Position numbers and translations under genes: made by a program. From Ardenticatenaceae bacterium (GTDB lineage Bacteria > Chloroflexota > Anaerolineae > Promineifilales > Promineifilaceae), in NCBI GenBank assembly GCA_020634455.1, contig JACKBQ010000002.1, positions 1,178,001 to 1,242,000 of the forward strand: DNA of 64,000 nucleotides. The letters are read 5' to 3'. This document shows positions 7,923-15,409 of the stretch, one piece after another (position 1 is the first letter of the stretch; each line of letters starts with the position of its first letter). The notes beneath the pieces were generated by a model, which made no database searches, was not told the DNA's origin, and saw only the letters and a list, made by a program, of their open reading frames with translations.

Positions 7923-8759
7923 CTATTCTCTTTCTTTCTCAGCAGCGAGGATTTGGCGGAGTTTGGCTTTGCGGTGGGCACCACGTAAGGTTTCCAGGGT
8001 GCGGACGCCCAATGGGTCTATTTTTTCGCGTAGCAATTGGAGTTCTTCAGAGGTAGGGGGTTCCGTTTCGTGCAAATCGGGGGCTATTTCCAGCGGGAAG
8101 CCGGTTTTGGCCTGAATGCGTTTTGGGGAGATGGTGGGGTGGTGAGTGGTGAGGCGGAGACGGCCGTTTTCATCCCCAAAATCAAACTGCCCCAAATCGC
8201 TCACCAGATAGCGCGGGCCGCGACCCTGCGTGCGCTCCGGCACGTGCCCCACGCCGCTGCGAAAGTCGAGTTCAGGCACAAAGGTATGCCGCCCGTGGCG
8301 CGGTACGTAGAGGCACACGTTTTCTTCGTACACCGTCACATCGGGGATGCCTGCCGCGCCGGGCAGGCGCAGGCGTGGCCGTTCGTAGCTGCCGCCCATG
8401 AATACGTTGTTAAAATTGCCAAACGGATCCACCTGGCCTGGTCGGAAAAACTCTTTGGGCTGGTAACGCGGCAAAAAATCGCACACGCCGCTGATGAAAT
8501 CAATGGTGAACAGCCCGTTGTCCAGCCACAAATTTTCCACGGTGGCCAGCCCCAGCGGGGCAAATTCCTGGCAAAACGTTTGCCCGATGGCCGAGATGAA
8601 GGTGAGGTTGGGCGCGTGTGTCAGCTTTGCCAGCAGGTAGCCCGCCGCCACCAGCGGCGTGGACATCCCCTGGGCCACCAGTTCGCCATCCTCAATCTGG
8701 CGGCTAATGCAAACGCAAATGAGTTCATCAATCGTGTACATAGCTTGTTGAATTGTCAT
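7923..8759 (-). CDS. IpdB-like CoA-transferase family I, beta subunit
   Basis: A 278-residue subunit that pairs with the gene just upstream. It shows STPLVAAGYLLAKLTHAP, YLVSDLGQFDFGDENG and HHPTISPKRIQAKTGF. From memory these resemble IpdB of steroid-degrading Actinobacteria, where IpdAB opens a ring as a CoA-thioester hydrolase. A glutaconate- or ketoacid-CoA-transferase role is the alternative, but the SENG motif of true transferases is not visible. I chose ATG 8759 because GGAGG lies 8 bp upstream, although both SD and ATG fall inside a dispersed repeat. An internal ATG at 8741 may be the ancestral start. The substrate is unknown. Confidence 0.75.
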   Translation of the reverse strand: MTIQQAMYTIDELICVCISRQIEDGELVAQGMSTPLVAAGYLLAKLTHAPNLTFISAIGQTFCQEFAPLGLATVENLWLDNGLFTIDFISGVCDFLPRYQPKEFFRPGQVDPFGNFNNVFMGGSYERPRLRLPGAAGIPDVTVYEENVCLYVPRHGRHTFVPELDFRSGVGHVPERTQGRGPRYLVSDLGQFDFGDENGRLRLTTHHPTISPKRIQAKTGFPLEIAPDLHETEPPTSEELQLLREKIDPLGVRTLETLRGAHRKAKLRQILAAEKERE

Positions 8760-8834
8760 GCTGAGGTCCTCCGAAGCATCCCGCCCAAGTTGGATGGGAT
8801 TCTTCATTTCGCTCCGCTTCATTCAGAATGACAA
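8753..8834. repeat. REP-like palindromic element
   Basis: An 82-bp element bounded by TTGTCATGCTGA and TTCAGAATGACAA, inverted at its ends, with an imperfect inner stem. It separates the two CoA-transferase subunits and supplies GGAGG and the ATG used by the beta subunit. Elements with these TGTCATTCTGA-type ends are widespread in environmental bacterial genomes. Confidence 0.8.
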
Positions 8835-8893
8835 GTGGAAGACGCATGCGAAATTAGGAAGTTGAGCGTATGAGCATAATAATAAACCGCTTT

Positions 8894-9670
8894 TTATTTG
8901 ACATAATCCTCAAATTGTCTGTCGTGGCAGGCGTCAATGTAGCGCAGGATTTCTTCGCCGTCGAGGGGGTAAGACGGGTAGCAGGAGGTGGGCCACGCGC
9001 CGTTGGGTTGGTGGCAAACGGCCGTTACCGCCAACCCGGTCAGCTCCACAGGCCCTTCTAGCTGATCCACCACCTCTTCAGCCGTCAAGATTACCGTTTT
9101 TGCAACATTGCTCAGCATCTCGTCAATCGTTGGATTGCCGCCCAGGATAGCGTTGCCAAAGCGGTCCGCCTTCAAAACGTGGATAATGGCCATGTCCACC
9201 TCGATGGCGGGAAAAGCGGTGAGCGTTTCGCCGCTGTACGGGTCGGTGATTGTTTTCACGTCAGGGCGCACTTTGAACAAATCGGTGCCCTGCCAGGCGC
9301 GGCTGGGGATGAAGCCCAGCTTGCCCACGGCGGCGCGAAGTCCACAAGCAATGCTCGCCTCGCTCTCTTCGATGATGGTGATACGGCCGTTTTCCACTGC
9401 TTTCGTAAACATGGGAGCCAAGCCAAACGACTCCAGCCCAAAGTAGCAGGTGCGCACGTGGCTCACACAGCCGCCGCCCACCAGCATGTCGCTGGCCAGC
9501 CCGGCGGTAAACGTGAGCAGCGTCAGGTTTTGCGGGCGCGGCTGACGCTGCAACAAAGCGCGCACAAAGGCGACGGGACGCCGGTAAATGGTCATTCCAC
9601 CCAGGGCAATGGTTTGGTTATTGTGAATGAGGGGGAGAACGGCCGTTAAATCCACCAGTTTATCTTGCAT
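8894..9670 (-). CDS. IpdA-like CoA-transferase family I, alpha subunit
   Basis: A 258-residue subunit with the family fold: IALGGMTIYRRPVAFVRALL, LLTFTAGLASDMLVGGG, TCYFGLESFG, IIEESEASIACGLRAA and DRFGNAILGGNPTIDEM. The EES segment sits where IpdA carries its catalytic Glu (established for IpdAB; the alignment is mine, by eye). It forms an operon with the beta subunit downstream. No Shine-Dalgarno is visible. Instead TATAAT at 9678-9683 lies 7 bp before the ATG, as expected for a leaderless transcript. The pair probably acts on a CoA thioester in a degradation pathway. Confidence 0.75.
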   Translation of the reverse strand: MQDKLVDLTAVLPLIHNNQTIALGGMTIYRRPVAFVRALLQRQPRPQNLTLLTFTAGLASDMLVGGGCVSHVRTCYFGLESFGLAPMFTKAVENGRITIIEESEASIACGLRAAVGKLGFIPSRAWQGTDLFKVRPDVKTITDPYSGETLTAFPAIEVDMAIIHVLKADRFGNAILGGNPTIDEMLSNVAKTVILTAEEVVDQLEGPVELTGLAVTAVCHQPNGAWPTSCYPSYPLDGEEILRYIDACHDRQFEDYVK

Positions 9671-9677
9671 AGTCGAT

Positions 9678-9683
9678 ATTATA
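9678..9683 (-). promoter_or_regulatory. possible leaderless -10 box
   Basis: TATAAT on the minus strand with its 3' edge 7 bp from the ATG of the CoA-transferase alpha subunit. The gene lacks an SD. No convincing -35 box is visible, so the call rests on the -10 and its position only. Confidence 0.4.
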
Positions 9684-9734
9684 CCGCCTGAAAAATATTA
9701 GACGTGGGCAAAATAGTTCGGGTTTAGCTTAAGT

Positions 9735-10202
9735 TTATTTCCCACTTTCAGGAGGTAAGGCAACGACGGTAAACCAGTATATGCTTAGCTCATTTATCAC
9801 GCGAACGAACTGGTTAAAATCCACGGGCTTAACGATGTAGGAACTACAGCGCAGGCGGTACATTTTGTACACATCTTTTTCATCTTCAGAGGTGGTCAGG
9901 ATAACCACTGGCAGGTGGTTTAATTCCGGATCATTGGAGATTTCTTGCAGCACCTCGCGGCCGTCCATGAGGGGCATGTTTAAATCCAGCAAAATGAGGT
10001 CTGGCGTTTTTACATTTTCATATTTGCCTTCTTTGCGCAAATAGGCCAGGCACTCCAGGCCATTTCTCACGTTGTGCATCTTAATGGCTATTCTGGATTG
10101 TTTAAAAGCTTGTTCTGTCAAAAACACATCATGTTTGTTGTCTTCAACCAGTAAAACTTCCACAAATCTGGATTGGCTAAGGTCACTATCCACTGTTTTC
10201 AC
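9735..10202 (-). CDS. single-domain response regulator (Rcp1-like)
   Basis: A 155-residue receiver domain with no output domain. It has LLVEDNKHDVFL (acid pocket), LILLDLNMPLMDGREVL (phospho-acceptor Asp), VVILTTSEDEKDV (Thr/Ser) and YIVKPVDFNQFV (Lys). The spacing after the acceptor Asp matches the Rcp1/CheY-like group that relays phosphate for phytochrome-type kinases. It overlaps the 3' end of the upstream kinase gene by 17 bp, so they are co-translated and almost surely cognate partners. Confidence 0.85.
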   Translation of the reverse strand: MKTVDSDLSQSRFVEVLLVEDNKHDVFLTEQAFKQSRIAIKMHNVRNGLECLAYLRKEGKYENVKTPDLILLDLNMPLMDGREVLQEISNDPELNHLPVVILTTSEDEKDVYKMYRLRCSSYIVKPVDFNQFVRVINELSIYWFTVVALPPESGK

Positions 10203-12282
10203 CTTTTTTCATCAGGGTAAAGTAAAACGTCGAGCCGTGGCCATAATTCGATGTTACCCAAATTTCGCCACCATGTCTTTCAACAATGCGGCGGCAGATA
10301 GCTAAACCGATGCCATTGCCTGGATACACATCTTGCGTGTGGAGACGGCGGAGTATGTCAAAAATTTTGGAATAATAAATTTCCTTTATGCCGATGCCAT
10401 TGTCTTCAACCGCAATAACCCATTTGCCATCGCTCGCTTCGGCGCTTACATGTATGGTTGGCTGTTCCTTGTCATTATACTTCAGGCCGTTGCCAAACAG
10501 GTTTTGAAAAAGCAAGATCAGGTGGGTTCGGTTGCCTCTAACGATGGGTAATTTGCCGGATGTTACCTTCGCCGGAGAATTGATGAGTTCATATTGTAAC
10601 AGGGCCATTACCTCGTAGAAAATTTCGTTTAGATCTATCGTTTCAAACGTGTAGGTGGGGGAGTCTATACGTGAAAAAGTGAGCAGGTCCTGAATCATTT
10701 GTTGCATGTGGAGCGTGTTTTCCACAGCAATGCCAATCCATTCATTGGCTTGCTCATCGAGCTGGTCATGATACTTTTGCTGGAGCAATTGAATAAAACC
10801 GCTGATGCTGCGCAACGGTGTTTGCAGATCGTGTGAGGCCGCAAAGGCAAATTGCTGCAGCTCTAAATTGCTTTGCTCCAGTGCGCTTGCTTGTTTCTGC
10901 AGGTCGATATTGGCTTGTTCAATTTCTTCATTTCGCATTCTGAGTTCGATGGTCATCTGATTGGCCCGTTCTTCGAGCTTGGCGTTAAACTGGCGTAATG
11001 TTTCGGCTGCCAGCTTTTGCTCGGTCACGTTTCGGATGGTGGCCAGGGCGTATTTGCCCTCTGGCGTTTCCAGGATGTTGAGGCTGACTTCAATGGGGAA
11101 TTCACGGCCGTTTTGGCAACGGCCGTATAGCTCTAAACCAGTTCCCATGGGGCGGGCGTGCGGTTTGGCGAAAAATGTTGCGCGAAATTCAGAATGATTT
11201 TGCCAGAAGCGATCGGGCATTAAAATTTCAATCGGCTGGTTTATTAGCTGCTCATGCAAATATTCGAACAACTTATCTGTTTGATCATTTGCAATAACTA
11301 TCTTGCCCGCTTCATTGACAATAACAAGCGCGTCTGGGGCCGATTCCAGCAGCGTCCTAAATTTTTCCTCCTCTTTTTCCACGATTTCCAGCATTTGTTC
11401 GCGTTCTTTGGCAACAAGCTGTCGCTCAAGAAATTGGCTGTGCAGCGCAAACCCTTGGCGTATGGTCAGCGCCACGAATCCCAGGCTGCCCGCGCCCCAA
11501 CTGATGGCAAACGCGATAGCAGGGTCAAACCAGCCCAAGGAGCCGCCAATGTGAATGCCCCAGCCAGAGAGCAGCGTTACCAAGATGACAAAGGGGAGCA
11601 ATTGGCGAGCCAGTTGGCCCCCTGGCGAATTTGTTCTTAGCAAGCCGACGATGCCAGATTCGGGCTGCCAACCTAGAATGCCAAAAATGAGCAAAAGAAA
11701 ACATGCGGCCGTAATGGGGGACATGCCTGTTTGTGGATTACTTTGCAATGCGTAAAAGGGGTTGGTTAGCGTGATGTAACCAAATAGGGCAATCCAGGGA
11801 ATGATGAGGCTGATAATCGCTACCTGGTTTGCCCGTTTTTGCTGTGGCGGGTCGGGCAAACCGGACAATATTATGGCGAGGCCGCTGAGAATGGCGCTAA
11901 CGGCCGTATGTGGCGACGGTCGTCCCGGAAATTCTGTTTGCATCTGTAACACTTGCTTCGGGTACAGCCACAGCTCCACGCTGGCTTGCCAGCCAAACAA
12001 ATATTGCGCCACGGTAAACAACCCGATGAGTACGGCCGTTCCTGACAATAAAAGCACAGCCCAAGATAGATAGCGCGTATTTGTCCGGTGGACTGTCTGG
12101 TTGAGCAAAAGCAAGGCTGCGCTCTGACAGAGCAGCAAAAATGCAGTTAAAGGTGTGGTTGGCGGTGCCCCCGGCAACAGCTGCTTAAAAGTTGGTAAAT
12201 CGAGCTGCCAACCTATAAAAACGATAAAAGTTGCCAGGATTACGACAACGCTGCTTGCCTTAGAAAGAAATCTGTTTTCCAT
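10186..12282 (-). CDS. membrane PAS sensor histidine kinase
   Basis: I chose the ATG at 12282 (MENRFLSKASSVVVI), with GGGAG just upstream, over a longer frame. It gives 698 residues. Residues 10-310 hold about eight hydrophobic segments, a MASE-like sensory region. A PAS domain follows (FRTLLESAPDALVIVNEAG), then a short coiled coil, HisKA with FAASHDLQTPLRSISGF (His acceptor) and an HATPase domain with N box FGNGLKYND and DNGIGIKE. The Asp after the acceptor His, in place of the common Glu, fits the cyanobacterial-phytochrome-like HDLQ/HDLK subgroup. Its partner is the overlapping receiver. The ligand is unknown. Confidence 0.85.
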   Translation of the reverse strand: MENRFLSKASSVVVILATFIVFIGWQLDLPTFKQLLPGAPPTTPLTAFLLLCQSAALLLLNQTVHRTNTRYLSWAVLLLSGTAVLIGLFTVAQYLFGWQASVELWLYPKQVLQMQTEFPGRPSPHTAVSAILSGLAIILSGLPDPPQQKRANQVAIISLIIPWIALFGYITLTNPFYALQSNPQTGMSPITAACFLLLIFGILGWQPESGIVGLLRTNSPGGQLARQLLPFVILVTLLSGWGIHIGGSLGWFDPAIAFAISWGAGSLGFVALTIRQGFALHSQFLERQLVAKEREQMLEIVEKEEEKFRTLLESAPDALVIVNEAGKIVIANDQTDKLFEYLHEQLINQPIEILMPDRFWQNHSEFRATFFAKPHARPMGTGLELYGRCQNGREFPIEVSLNILETPEGKYALATIRNVTEQKLAAETLRQFNAKLEERANQMTIELRMRNEEIEQANIDLQKQASALEQSNLELQQFAFAASHDLQTPLRSISGFIQLLQQKYHDQLDEQANEWIGIAVENTLHMQQMIQDLLTFSRIDSPTYTFETIDLNEIFYEVMALLQYELINSPAKVTSGKLPIVRGNRTHLILLFQNLFGNGLKYNDKEQPTIHVSAEASDGKWVIAVEDNGIGIKEIYYSKIFDILRRLHTQDVYPGNGIGLAICRRIVERHGGEIWVTSNYGHGSTFYFTLMKKGENSG

Positions 12283-12312
12283 TTGCTCCCGCAATTTGTG
12301 ATTAATTACCAC

Positions 12313-12321
12313 GCAGTATAA
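12313..12321 (-). promoter_or_regulatory. extended -10 promoter for the PAS kinase
   Basis: The minus strand reads TGTTATACT about 30 bp upstream of the kinase ATG, fitting an extended -10 (TGnTATAAT) with one mismatch. No clear -35. Confidence 0.35.
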
Positions 12322-12382
12322 CAGAATTTTATGGATATTTTGTGAAGCTTCTTTGGCAAATGCCAAGAATGAGAAAAAACAC

Positions 12383-12415
12383 AAAAAAACCGCAGGCAAT
12401 GGCTGCCTGCGGTTT
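12383..12415 (-). terminator. intrinsic terminator of the prenyl synthase gene
   Basis: A stem AAACCGCAGGCA / TGCCTGCGGTTT with a 5-nt loop, followed on the minus strand by a run of seven T. It lies about 25 bp past the stop of the prenyl synthase gene and upstream of the kinase promoter. Confidence 0.9.
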
Positions 12416-12441
12416 GATAACCATAAAGCATAAATGGTGTC

Positions 12442-13374
12442 TTAGTTTTGCCTATCCAGAACGGCCGTAATTAGCTGTTCCATTTCTGTTTTGGCTGGAG
12501 AGGCTGGTAGGGCAGCCAGGGCGGTGCGGGCGCGTACGGCCGTTTCCTCCGCCTGCATTCGGGCAATCTCTACTGCGCCAGATTCGCGCAGGTTGGCCAT
12601 CATCAGGGCAATCGGATCGTCTTCCAGCTCAGCCACCGCTTCCTGCACGGCCAGACCCCCATTTTGCGTAGCCATCACGCCACGATTTTGGGCGATGTCG
12701 GTGCCAACTGGCTTGCCCAGCGTCTCCGGGTCGCCAACGATGTCCAAAATGTCATCCACAATTTGGAAGGTGAGGCCGAGGTTGTAGGCATAAGTGGCCA
12801 GCGCTTCAATCATCTCTTCTTCCGCGTCGGCCAGCATGGCACCCATGCGGGCAGCAGCTTCAAACAGGCTGGCCGTTTTGCGGCTGATGATCGTTTTGTA
12901 CGTTTCGCGGTCCATGTTGCCCGCTTTAGCCGCGGCTGCTTGCAGCGTTTCGCCTTCCACCAGCTTGGTCGTGGCTGTGGCCATGATGACGTTGTATTCG
13001 GACGGGTAGGGGGCCATCATCTCGTACACTTTGGTGAAAAGATAGTCGCCAGCCAGCAGGGCAAAGGTGCGTCCCCAGCGGGCGTGGACAGTAATCTGAC
13101 CGCGTCGGGTCAGGCTGTGGTCGTTGATGTCATCGTGAACGAGGGTGGCGGTGTGCACCATTTCGATGGCGGCGGACATGGGAATGACGCGCGAAACGTC
13201 CTGCCCGCCGCAGGCCAGATAGGCCAGAATGCCCAACTGCGGCCGCAACCGCTTGCCACCTGATTTGATAATGTGCAATCCGGCATCTTGCAGCACCTCT
13301 ACGTCACTGCTAACGACGTCGCGCAGCTGTTTTTCTACGGCTTCCAATCCTTCTTGCACAATCTTTTTTACCAT
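12442..13374 (-). CDS. polyprenyl diphosphate synthase
   Basis: An all-trans prenyl transferase that extends an allylic diphosphate with IPP, probably for quinone side chains. Of 310 residues, it shows GGKRLRPQLG, the first Asp-rich motif LVHDDINDHS, GDYLF, KTASLFEAA and the second motif FQIVDDILDIVG. The residues before the first motif are medium-sized (EMVHTATLVHDD), as in long-chain enzymes such as octaprenyl or heptaprenyl synthase; chain length cannot be read from sequence. The start at 13374 has AAGG 8 bp upstream; a TTG nine codons earlier is less likely. It ends at a strong terminator. Confidence 0.9.
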   Translation of the reverse strand: MVKKIVQEGLEAVEKQLRDVVSSDVEVLQDAGLHIIKSGGKRLRPQLGILAYLACGGQDVSRVIPMSAAIEMVHTATLVHDDINDHSLTRRGQITVHARWGRTFALLAGDYLFTKVYEMMAPYPSEYNVIMATATTKLVEGETLQAAAAKAGNMDRETYKTIISRKTASLFEAAARMGAMLADAEEEMIEALATYAYNLGLTFQIVDDILDIVGDPETLGKPVGTDIAQNRGVMATQNGGLAVQEAVAELEDDPIALMMANLRESGAVEIARMQAEETAVRARTALAALPASPAKTEMEQLITAVLDRQN

Positions 13375-13491
13375 AAGATTTACCTTGTTCACAACTTTCA
13401 ATTTTTTTTGAACGATATGTTGATTATAAAATAGAGTCAGAGTGGCGTCAAGGAAATTGTGAAAATTATCGCAACCTCTTATTTTGTTTTT

Positions 13492-13553
13492 GCCACAGAG
13501 GACACAGAGATTTTAGAGGTTTTTCTTTCCTTTTGCGCTGTGTCCTCTGTGGC
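13492..13553. repeat. inverted repeat (GCCACAGAGGACACAG family)
   Basis: Perfect 16-bp arms GCCACAGAGGACACAG and CTGTGTCCTCTGTGGC enclose a 30-bp AT-rich loop. A related element lies at 14324-14383 and a decayed one at 51104-51173. Confidence 0.85.
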
Positions 13554-13661
13554 TTATATATTCGCCTGTTCTTGATGATATAAGATATTATTCGTTTGGC
13601 AATGTGAATTACGGCCGTATCATCATGACTTTAGTTGGTATTTAGGAATTTAATAACCTGT

Positions 13662-13724
13662 AGGAGATTGGAGACCGGAGACTGGCGATTTGTGGAATCT
13701 CTAATCGCCAGTCTCCAATCTCCA
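13662..13724. repeat. tandem-word palindrome (GGAGATT family)
   Basis: The left arm is GGAGATTGGAGACCGGAGAC and the right arm is CAGTCTCCAATCTCC-like. It sits just upstream of the ribosome site of the phosphoribosyltransferase. Confidence 0.75.
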
Positions 13725-13743
13725 TTTAAGAGGGAAAGGGTGA

Positions 13744-14316
13744 ATGGACGCATTAAAGCGCAGAATTGAGCAAGAAGGACAAAATTTGGGGCGGGGAATC
13801 CTCAAAATTGACAGTTTTTTGAACCACCAGATTGATGCACAATTGATGGAGCAGATTGGGGAGGCGATTGCCGCTGAGTTTGGCGACACGCAGCCAACCC
13901 GTGTGCTAACGGCCGAAGTCAGCGGCCTTATTCCGGCGGCGATGGCGGGCAAGGCGTTGGGCAATATTCCCGTGGTGTACGCCCGCAAAAAGAAGCCGAT
14001 TACGATGATGGAGCCGGTTTTTGTGGAAAACGCGCCCAGCCACACGAAAGGCGATGTGGTCTCACTGATGGTGTCGCCGGAGTTTTTGCACGCAGACGAC
14101 CGGGTGCTGATTGTGGACGATTTTCTGGCCACTGGGCGCACCATCGCGGCGTTAGCGCGCATTGTGCAGAGCAGCGGCGCGACGCTGGTGGGCATCGCTA
14201 CGGTGGTGGAGAAAACGTTTGAGGGTGGCCGCGACATGCTGGCGGATTGGGGCGTACCCATTTATGCCGCGGCGACGATTGTGGATATGTCCGACGGCCG
14301 TATCCAGCTCGCCTAA
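13744..14316 (+). CDS. xpt: xanthine phosphoribosyltransferase-like protein
   Basis: A 190-residue type I phosphoribosyltransferase, the usual Xpt length. The N-terminus (MDALKRRIEQEGQNLGRGIL, then KIDSFLNHQID) matches Xpt, which turns xanthine plus PRPP into XMP. The PRPP loop is VLIVDDFLATGRT (about residues 121-133). The flexible hood contains ARKKKPITM. XMP is the substrate of GuaA, encoded two genes downstream, so the three-gene run could serve guanine nucleotide salvage. An AGGGAAAGGG stretch precedes the ATG. Adenine PRT-like purR paralogues are the main alternative. Confidence 0.8.
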   Translation: MDALKRRIEQEGQNLGRGILKIDSFLNHQIDAQLMEQIGEAIAAEFGDTQPTRVLTAEVSGLIPAAMAGKALGNIPVVYARKKKPITMMEPVFVENAPSHTKGDVVSLMVSPEFLHADDRVLIVDDFLATGRTIAALARIVQSSGATLVGIATVVEKTFEGGRDMLADWGVPIYAAATIVDMSDGRIQLA

Positions 14317-14323
14317 ATTATTT

Positions 14324-14383
14324 GCCACAGAGCGCACAGAGAATTTAGAGATGCTTCTCTTTGACCTCCGTGTGCTCTGTGGC
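14324..14383. repeat. inverted repeat (GCCACAGAG family)
   Basis: Arms GCCACAGAGCGCACA and TGTGCTCTGTGGC enclose an AT-rich loop. The copy starts about 7 bp after the xpt stop and ends 13 bp before the next ATG. Confidence 0.8.
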
Positions 14384-14395
14384 CAAGAGAAAAAA

Positions 14396-15409
14396 ATGTT
14401 AGAAAAACCAGCCATTGATGATTCTGAAATAATCGCCCGCGTCCAGGCTGCTTTTGGCGTGCCGGTGCGTCATGCGGCGTTTTTGCCGCTGGGTGCGGAT
14501 GCAAATGCGGCCGTTTACTGCCTCACCACCACCGCCGACCAGCAAGCTTACTTTCTGAAGCTCAGACGCGGCCCCTTTAACGAGATTTCGATCACGCTGC
14601 CCCGGTTTTTGTCTGAACAGGGCATCCATGAGGTGATTCCGCCAATCCAGACGGCGGCGGGTACACTGTGGACCAGCCTGAGCGAATACCGGGCGACGCT
14701 TTTCCCGTTTGTGGAGGGGCAGGATGCGACCGATTTGCCGCTGACGGATGCTCAGTGGCGGCAGTTTGGCGCGGCCTTAAAGAAGGTGCACACGGCCGTT
14801 CTGCCCCCATCCCTCGCCGCTGCTATTCCCACCGAAACGTACATACCCAAATTTCGTGCGCTGGTGACAGAGTTTATGCAGCAGCTGGCGGAACGGCCGT
14901 TTACCGAGCCAGTGGCCCAAAAATTAGTGACCTTTTTGCATGACAAGCGGGATGTTGTGGCGCAGTTGGTTGAACGGACTGAACAGTTGGCGGCGGTGGT
15001 GCAGGAACGGCAGTTGCCCAACGTCCTCTGCCATAGCGATATCCACGCCTGGAATTTACTCATTAACCAGGAGGGCGCACTGTACCTGGTGGATTGGGAC
15101 GAGCCGATTTTGGCCCCCAAAGAGCGCGATCTTATGTTTATTGGGGCCGGGCTGGGCGGTATCTGGCACACGCGACGCGAACTGGCGCTTTTTTATGAAG
15201 GATACGGCCGTACCGAAGTGGATCAAGACGCCCTAGCCTACTACCGCTGCGAGCGCATTATTCAGGACATTGCCGCCTACTGCGAGCAGCTCTTCCTCAG
15301 CGATGAAGGCGGCGCAGACCGGGAAGAGGCGCTGCAAAATGTAATTTCTAACTTTTGGCCGGGCAGCACCATTGATATTGCTATGAAGAGTGGGAGAGAA
15401 ACGCTTTGA
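14396..15409 (+). CDS. aminoglycoside-phosphotransferase-fold kinase
   Basis: A 337-residue APH-family kinase. The ATG at 14396 opens MLEKPAIDDSEIIARVQ; the frame extends upstream only through xpt and the repeat. It has the N-lobe YFLKLRRG (ATP-binding Lys), the catalytic loop CHSDIHAWNLLI (HxDxxxxN) and metal site LVDWDEPILAPKERDL. Overall it resembles spectinomycin 9-phosphotransferase-like proteins, but such enzymes are widespread and most do not confer resistance. The small-molecule substrate is unknown. Its TGA overlaps the TTG start of guaA, so the two are coupled. Confidence 0.8.
   Translation: MLEKPAIDDSEIIARVQAAFGVPVRHAAFLPLGADANAAVYCLTTTADQQAYFLKLRRGPFNEISITLPRFLSEQGIHEVIPPIQTAAGTLWTSLSEYRATLFPFVEGQDATDLPLTDAQWRQFGAALKKVHTAVLPPSLAAAIPTETYIPKFRALVTEFMQQLAERPFTEPVAQKLVTFLHDKRDVVAQLVERTEQLAAVVQERQLPNVLCHSDIHAWNLLINQEGALYLVDWDEPILAPKERDLMFIGAGLGGIWHTRRELALFYEGYGRTEVDQDALAYYRCERIIQDIAAYCEQLFLSDEGGADREEALQNVISNFWPGSTIDIAMKSGRETL

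Larger units (their letters stand above)
13402..13743. other. gene-free spacer with two palindromes
   Basis: A 342-bp divergent spacer between the prenyl synthase and the phosphoribosyltransferase. It holds a perfect 16-bp inverted repeat (13492-13553), one ACGGCCGT site near 13611 and a GGAGATT-family palindrome (13662-13724). I see no coding sequence and no clear consensus promoter. Confidence 0.6.

Noticed and set aside
12664..13263. 199-codon frame opposite the prenyl synthase
   Set aside because: Shadow of a gene with both DDxxD motifs on the other strand.
13492..14383. Two similar inverted repeats 800 bp apart considered as a composite transposon
   Set aside because: There is no transposase; the genes between are xpt-like and native. 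The repeats also occur elsewhere.
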